Part shown: positions 5,782-8,239 of the stretch, one piece after another
Position numbering within the stretch: the stretch's first letter is position 1
Layout of the letters: the number at the start of each line of letters is the position of its first letter
Assembly (NCBI GenBank): GCA_026125865.1
Contig: JAHCKI010000094.1
Location: 1 to 8,239, forward strand
DNA from: Rhodospirillales bacterium
GTDB taxonomy: Bacteria; Pseudomonadota; Alphaproteobacteria; Rhodospirillales; Defluviicoccaceae
DNA: 8,239 nucleotides
Reading direction: 5' to 3'
Notes under the pieces: model-generated
What the model was told of the DNA's origin: nothing
Databases searched by the model: none
Seen by the model: only the letters and a program-made list of their open reading frames with translations
Made by a program: the position numbers and the translations under genes

Positions 5782-7260
5782 TCAGCCGACATCGATCATC
5801 TGCACGGTACCGTCGGGCAGCACTTCCGCGATCTGTCCTTCCGGCTCGTCGAGGAACAGGTAGGTCGCAGCAATGGACACGACGGCAGCGCAAGCGATGA
5901 CCATGAAAAACACTCTCGGCTCGACGAACGACAGAACGGTAAGGAAGGTGACCGCACCGACATTGCCGTAGGCGCCAACCATCCCGGCCACCTGACCCGT
6001 TAACCGCCGCTTGATCAACGGTACCATCGCAAACACCGCGCCTTCACCGGCCTGGACAAAGAACGAGCAGACCATGGTCGTGCCGACGGCAAGGGGCAGC
6101 CACCACTCGGATGTGATCTGCGACATGGCGAAATAGCCGAAAGCGAGTCCCGTAAGGAGGATCAACAAGGTCTTTTTGCGACCGAACCAATCGCTGAAGA
6201 GGCCGCCGCCCGGCCGCGCAACAAGGTTCATGAACGCATACCCGGAGGCGAGCAGACCGGCAAGCACCTGGGACAGTCCGAACGTATCCGTAAAGAACAA
6301 CGGCAGCATGGACACCACGGCGAGTTCGGAGCCGAAGGTTACCAGATAGGCTAGGTCGAGCACCGCCACCTGACGAAAGCTGTAGCGGTGGATGGGGGGG
6401 ATCTCCGTGGTGAAAACGGATCGGTTGACGTTGTAGATGTGATAGATTTGGTAGACATACAATATGGCAAGAATGCCGTACACGGCCGCTGCAAACGCAA
6501 ACGGGATCATGTTGAGGTTGCCCGGGCCGAGTTTCCAGGTGAGCAGCGCGAGTGCCAGAAACAGCGGTGCTTTCATGGCGATGTAGAGGAAGAAGTCGCC
6601 CTTGCTGGTGACTTCCATGGCGCCCGCCTTTTTTGGCTTGAAATAGGTCGAGCCCTTGGGCGTGTCACGGGCCGCAAGATAATAAAGAACCGAATACACG
6701 AGAGCGATAATGCCGGTAAGTGCGATGGCATAGCGCCAGCCGTCGTCGCCACCGAACATCAAGGCGATGGTGGGAAGGGTCATCGCCGCGGCGGCCGAAC
6801 CGAAGTTGCCCCAGCCGCCGTAGATGCCCTCGGCCAAGCCCACCTGTTTGGCGGGAAACCACTCGCCGATCATGCGGATGCCGATGACAAAGCCGGCGCC
6901 GACGAATCCGAGCAGGAAGCGGGTAATGGCCATTGTCTGGAAATCGTCCGCGATGGCGAACAACATGCATAGGCACCCGGAGATCGCCAGGAGGGCCGAG
7001 TACAAAATGCGCGGTCCGAAACGATCGACCAGCATCCCGATGATGATTCTAGCCGGGATGGTGAGTGCGACATTGAGGATGAGCAGTGTCTTCACCTCCT
7101 GGTCGCTCAGATTGAGAGCGGTTCGGATCGACGCCATCAATGGCGCATGGTTGAACCAAACGAAGAAGCTGATGAAAAACGCGACCCAGGTGATATGGAG
7201 GATCTTGATATTGCCCTGGAACGACAAGAGGTTAAGCCTCGAGGTTTTCTGTAGAGACAT
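5782..7260 (-). CDS. NarK/NasA-type MFS nitrate/nitrite transporter
   Basis: This is a 492-residue major facilitator protein of the nitrate/nitrite porter family with about 12 hydrophobic segments. Visible marks are IPARIIIGMLVDRFGPR (residues 68-84, MFS motif A), the nitrate signature GGWGNFGSAAAAMTLP (148-163), its second-half partner GAYGNVGAVTF (429-439), and VARPGGGLFSDWFGRKK (347-363). R71 in TM2 and R349 in TM8 probably correspond to the substrate-binding arginines R89 and R305 of E. coli NarK. The start at 7258-7260 is chosen because AAAAGGA (minus strand, 7268-7274) precedes it and MSLQKTSRLNLLSFQGN is the usual kind of N-terminus. An ATG at 7306-7308 would add 16 unconserved residues that run through a perfect hairpin. 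The kinase/phosphatase gene follows after 20 bases. The divergent nirB neighbour and sigma-54 promoter suggest nitrate uptake for assimilation (NasA-like) rather than respiration. Confidence 0.95.
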   Translation of the reverse strand: MSLQKTSRLNLLSFQGNIKILHITWVAFFISFFVWFNHAPLMASIRTALNLSDQEVKTLLILNVALTIPARIIIGMLVDRFGPRILYSALLAISGCLCMLFAIADDFQTMAITRFLLGFVGAGFVIGIRMIGEWFPAKQVGLAEGIYGGWGNFGSAAAAMTLPTIALMFGGDDGWRYAIALTGIIALVYSVLYYLAARDTPKGSTYFKPKKAGAMEVTSKGDFFLYIAMKAPLFLALALLTWKLGPGNLNMIPFAFAAAVYGILAILYVYQIYHIYNVNRSVFTTEIPPIHRYSFRQVAVLDLAYLVTFGSELAVVSMLPLFFTDTFGLSQVLAGLLASGYAFMNLVARPGGGLFSDWFGRKKTLLILLTGLAFGYFAMSQITSEWWLPLAVGTTMVCSFFVQAGEGAVFAMVPLIKRRLTGQVAGMVGAYGNVGAVTFLTVLSFVEPRVFFMVIACAAVVSIAATYLFLDEPEGQIAEVLPDGTVQMIDVG

Positions 7261-7266
7261 TGGCAA

Positions 7267-7274
7267 GTCCTTTT
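7267..7274 (-). promoter_or_regulatory. Ribosome binding site that decides the transporter start
   Basis: On the minus strand this reads AAAAGGAC, about seven bases before the ATG at 7258-7260. It supports the internal start over the upstream ATG at 7306-7308. It lies only six bases downstream of a perfect eight-pair hairpin (7281-7302), so access to it could depend on RNA structure. Confidence 0.65.
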
Positions 7275-7280
7275 CGCACG

Positions 7281-7302
7281 GGAGCAAAATTGAGTTTGCT
7301 CC
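7281..7302 (-). repeat. Perfect 8-bp inverted repeat (hairpin) in the transporter leader
   Basis: GGAGCAAA and TTTGCTCC form a perfect eight-pair stem around a six-base loop, which reads CTCAAT in the transporter mRNA and ATTGAG on the plus strand. It lies in the predicted untranslated leader, just before the transporter ribosome site. No run of U follows it in the minus direction, so it is not a standard terminator. It may act as a leader RNA element, a protein-binding dyad or an mRNA-stabilising stem. Confidence 0.6.
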
Positions 7303-7325
7303 ATTCATGGATTGGCGAGAGCACC

Positions 7326-7360
7326 GCGCTTTGCGCCCGTAGCAAACCGCCGTCCGGCGG
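7326..7360 (-). repeat. Two further compact hairpins in the transporter leader
   Basis: Bases 7326-7336 are GCGC-TTT-GCGC, and bases 7347-7360 are CCGCC-GTCC-GGCGG. Both are perfect short inverted repeats inside the roughly 118-base leader predicted from the sigma-54 promoter. In the minus-strand RNA, the 7347-7360 stem comes first and is followed by UUUG, too short for a confident terminator. With the 7281-7302 stem the leader would hold three hairpins in a row. In GC-rich DNA, stems of this size also arise by chance. Confidence 0.4.
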
Positions 7361-7388
7361 GTGCCAGCGGCGGTGTCGGCACTGGGAA

Positions 7389-7404
7389 AGCAACCTCCAT
7401 GCCA
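7389..7404 (-). promoter_or_regulatory. Sigma-54 (-24/-12) promoter for the transporter-kinase transcript
   Basis: On the minus strand the sequence is TGGCATGGAGGTTGCT. It matches the RpoN consensus TGGCACG-N4-TTGCW, with GG and GC exactly ten bases apart. The -24 GG is at 7403-7402 and the -12 GC at 7391-7390, giving a predicted transcription start near 7378. That is about 118 bases before the transporter ATG. The neighbouring bases TTCC also match the nirB promoter. Sigma-54 promoters are common on nitrogen-assimilation genes. Dependence on RpoN is inferred, not shown. Confidence 0.78.
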
Positions 7405-7405
7405 A

Positions 7406-7426
7406 AACGCTAAAATCGGAAGCGTT
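7406..7426. repeat. Inverted repeat next to the transporter -24 element
   Basis: AACGCT (7406-7411) and AGCGTT (7421-7426) form a perfect six-base dyad with a nine-base spacer. It begins one base beyond the -24 box of the minus-strand sigma-54 promoter, and its centre falls near -38 from the predicted start. A bound protein there could hinder the polymerase or the activator loop. A six-base dyad can also be chance. Confidence 0.35.
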
Positions 7427-7636
7427 ATGACTAAACCTCAGAGTTTCTACGGATAATGGGTGCTGCCTATAATTTCATCATTGTGGCATTGATGCGCAAA
7501 TAGTAGGCGTTTTTTGCTGCACTGCACATGCGATAGCCAACACCGTCACCAAGGCACATTACCTCCGGCCCGACGACGGGAGCCGGAATCCTTGCTGTGC
7601 AGGCACATTGCCGGCCAGTGGGACGTTTTCCGGCGA

Positions 7637-7652
7637 TGGCATGTTTGTTGCT
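7637..7652 (+). promoter_or_regulatory. Sigma-54 (-24/-12) promoter for nirB
   Basis: The sequence TGGCATGTTTGTTGCT fits the RpoN consensus TGGCACG-N4-TTGCW, with GG (7638-7639) and GC (7650-7651) ten bases apart. The predicted start is near 7663, which leaves a leader of about 92 bases before the nirB ATG. Apart from the four spacer bases, it is identical to the promoter facing the other way. Recruitment of sigma-54 RNA polymerase activated by NtrC or a related enhancer protein is inferred. Confidence 0.8.
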
Positions 7653-7669
7653 TTCCGCTGGAAATAGGA

Positions 7670-7731
7670 CGAGGCCAACGCCTCGCCCGCGGACGCGACC
7701 GTTTGCAGACAGCGCCGCGACCACTCTTTTT
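7670..7731 (+). promoter_or_regulatory. Structured nirB leader: two stems followed by a U-tract
   Basis: In the predicted nirB leader, 7670-7685 forms a perfect six-pair stem CGAGGC-CAAC-GCCTCG. Bases 7688-7696 pair with 7712-7719 as an eight-pair GC stem with one bulged A (7693), enclosing a 15-base loop. A run of five T follows at 7727-7731, about seven bases after the stem. The layout of stem, stem and U-tract before a nitrite reductase gene resembles leaders controlled by transcription antitermination, such as those bound by the ANTAR protein NasT. However, the U-tract is set off from the stem, and the hexaloops expected for ANTAR targets are not evident. A weak attenuator is possible. 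Confidence 0.35.
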
Positions 7732-7754
7732 GTGTAAACAATAGGGCGACTGCC

Positions 7755-8239
7755 ATGAAACAAAGACTCGTCGTGGTCGGGAACGGTATGGCCGGCATGC
7801 GGACCGTCGAGGAACTGCTGAAGCTCGACCGGCACATGTACGACATTACGGTTTTCGGAGCCGAGCCGCATGGGAATTACAACCGCATCCTGTTGTCGCC
7901 GGTGCTCGCAGGCGAGAAAACCATCGACGAGATCATGCTGAACGACGAGCAGTGGTACGTGGACAACGACATTACCCTCCACAAGGGTCATCGCATCTCC
8001 CACATCGATCGTCGTGGCCGTACGGTAACATCCGAAAACGGAACCGCTATTCCTTACGACCGGCTGCTCTTGGCGACGGGATCGAATCCGATCATCCTAC
8101 CCCTGCCGGGCAAGGACTTGCCCGGTGTGATCACCTTCCGCGACATTGCCGACGTGGATCAGATGATCGCCGTTTCGGGACAACGCCACCGGGCCGTGGT
8201 CATCGGCGGCGGCCTTCTGGGCCTGGAAGCGGCCAATGG
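7755..8239 (+). CDS. nirB: Assimilatory NADH nitrite reductase large subunit NirB, N-terminal part (3' truncated by window)
   Basis: The first 161 codons of NirB are present; the gene runs off the window. NirB reduces nitrite to ammonium in the cytoplasm with NADH, using FAD, a [4Fe-4S] cluster and sirohaem. Only the FAD/NAD part is visible here. It shows the N-terminal Rossmann motif VVVGNGMAGMRTVEELL (G9, G11, G14), the family-typical YDITVFGAEPHGNYNRILLS, and then LAGEKTIDEIMLNDEQWY. These are followed by LLLATGSNP and a second nucleotide-binding motif VVIGGGLLGLEAAN starting at residue 148. The start ATG at 7755 is preceded by AGGG at 7743-7746. It is transcribed away from the transporter from a sigma-54-like promoter. 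A truncated view cannot fully exclude a related rubredoxin-reductase-like flavoprotein, but the motifs and neighbours favour NirB. Confidence 0.93.
   Translation, partial: MKQRLVVVGNGMAGMRTVEELLKLDRHMYDITVFGAEPHGNYNRILLSPVLAGEKTIDEIMLNDEQWYVDNDITLHKGHRISHIDRRGRTVTSENGTAIPYDRLLLATGSNPIILPLPGKDLPGVITFRDIADVDQMIAVSGQRHRAVVIGGGLLGLEAAN

Larger units (their letters stand above)
7261..7754. other. Divergent regulatory region between the transporter and nirB
   Basis: This 494-base stretch holds no gene I can support. It contains two outward-facing sigma-54 promoters (7389-7404 minus, 7637-7652 plus), hairpins in both predicted leaders, a dyad at 7406-7426 and a repeated GCACAT motif. The roughly 230 bases between the two promoters are the natural place for shared enhancer-binding activator sites. 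I found no full TGCAC-N7-GTGCA NtrC site by eye. A TATAAT at 7468-7473 has no matching -35 box. A weak FNR-like half site, TTGAT, is at 7489-7493. Confidence 0.7.

Noticed and set aside
5273..5863. Open frame of 196 codons on the plus strand over the phosphatase domain
   Set aside because: It overlaps conserved PP2C motifs on the other strand and has no motif of its own.
7306..7308. Upstream ATG as the transporter start
   Set aside because: It would translate through the perfect hairpin and add 16 unconserved residues; the downstream ATG has a better ribosome site and a typical N-terminus.
7468..7473. Perfect TATAAT as a sigma-70 -10 box
   Set aside because: No acceptable -35 box lies 16-18 bases upstream (TTCTAC at best), and two strong sigma-54 sites already explain both genes.
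7489..7502. FNR/Anr box candidate TTGAT-N4-AAATA
   Set aside because: Only the left half fits the TTGAT-N4-ATCAA consensus.
7467..8003. Open frame of 178 codons on the minus strand across the intergenic region into nirB
   Set aside because: It runs antisense through the nirB N-terminus and over both the nirB promoter and leader, and shows no known motif.
1..8239. CRISPR array, tRNA, rRNA
   Set aside because: No regularly spaced repeats and no tRNA- or rRNA-like sequence were seen on either strand.

Overview
The window is GC-rich, densely coding DNA from a bacterium, most likely a member of the Pseudomonadota. The NarGHJI set, the NarK-type transporter and the kinase/phosphatase beside nirB all point there. 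I cannot fix the class or genus from sequence alone. The whole window concerns nitrate and nitrite use, apart from one stretch of genomic debris.

Left part (1-3525, + strand): the end of narG followed by complete narH, narJ and narI, a tightly packed operon. narG/narH and narH/narJ overlap by 4 and 1 bases, narJ/narI are 12 bases apart, and each internal start has a good Shine-Dalgarno sequence. Together they encode the membrane-bound respiratory nitrate reductase: catalytic Mo subunit, Fe-S subunit, assembly chaperone and cytochrome b subunit. All Fe-S cysteines of NarH and all four haem-ligand histidines of NarI are visible, so the enzyme looks intact.

Middle scar (3526-4000): no working gene is visible. 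Three broken pieces lie end to end. The first is the N-terminal third of a beta-carbonic anhydrase. The second is a short stretch resembling the last residues of an IS transposase. The third is the C-terminal tail of a serine-recombinase-like protein, which continues in frame past a stop codon. This is the remnant of repeated mobile-element events.

Right part (4001-8239): a nitrate-assimilation module. On the - strand, a NarK/NasA-type nitrate/nitrite transporter is followed after 20 bases by a fused PP2C phosphatase-Ser/Thr kinase with a C-terminal membrane anchor. Divergently, on the + strand, begins nirB, the large subunit of NADH nitrite reductase, cut by the window end. From general knowledge, Pseudomonas aeruginosa has the same three gene types side by side (PA1781 nirB, PA1782 kinase, PA1783 nasA).

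The 494-base divergent intergenic region carries two near-identical sigma-54 (-24/-12) promoter sequences, one facing each way. They share TGGCATG-N4-TTGCTTTCC and predict transcription starts near 7378 (-) and 7663 (+). Both predicted leaders hold stable hairpins. This suggests joint nitrogen control of the two transcripts, possibly with a second layer acting on the leader RNA. The most interesting points are this promoter pair, the kinase/phosphatase locked into the transporter transcript, and the scar joining a respiratory to an assimilatory nitrate module.
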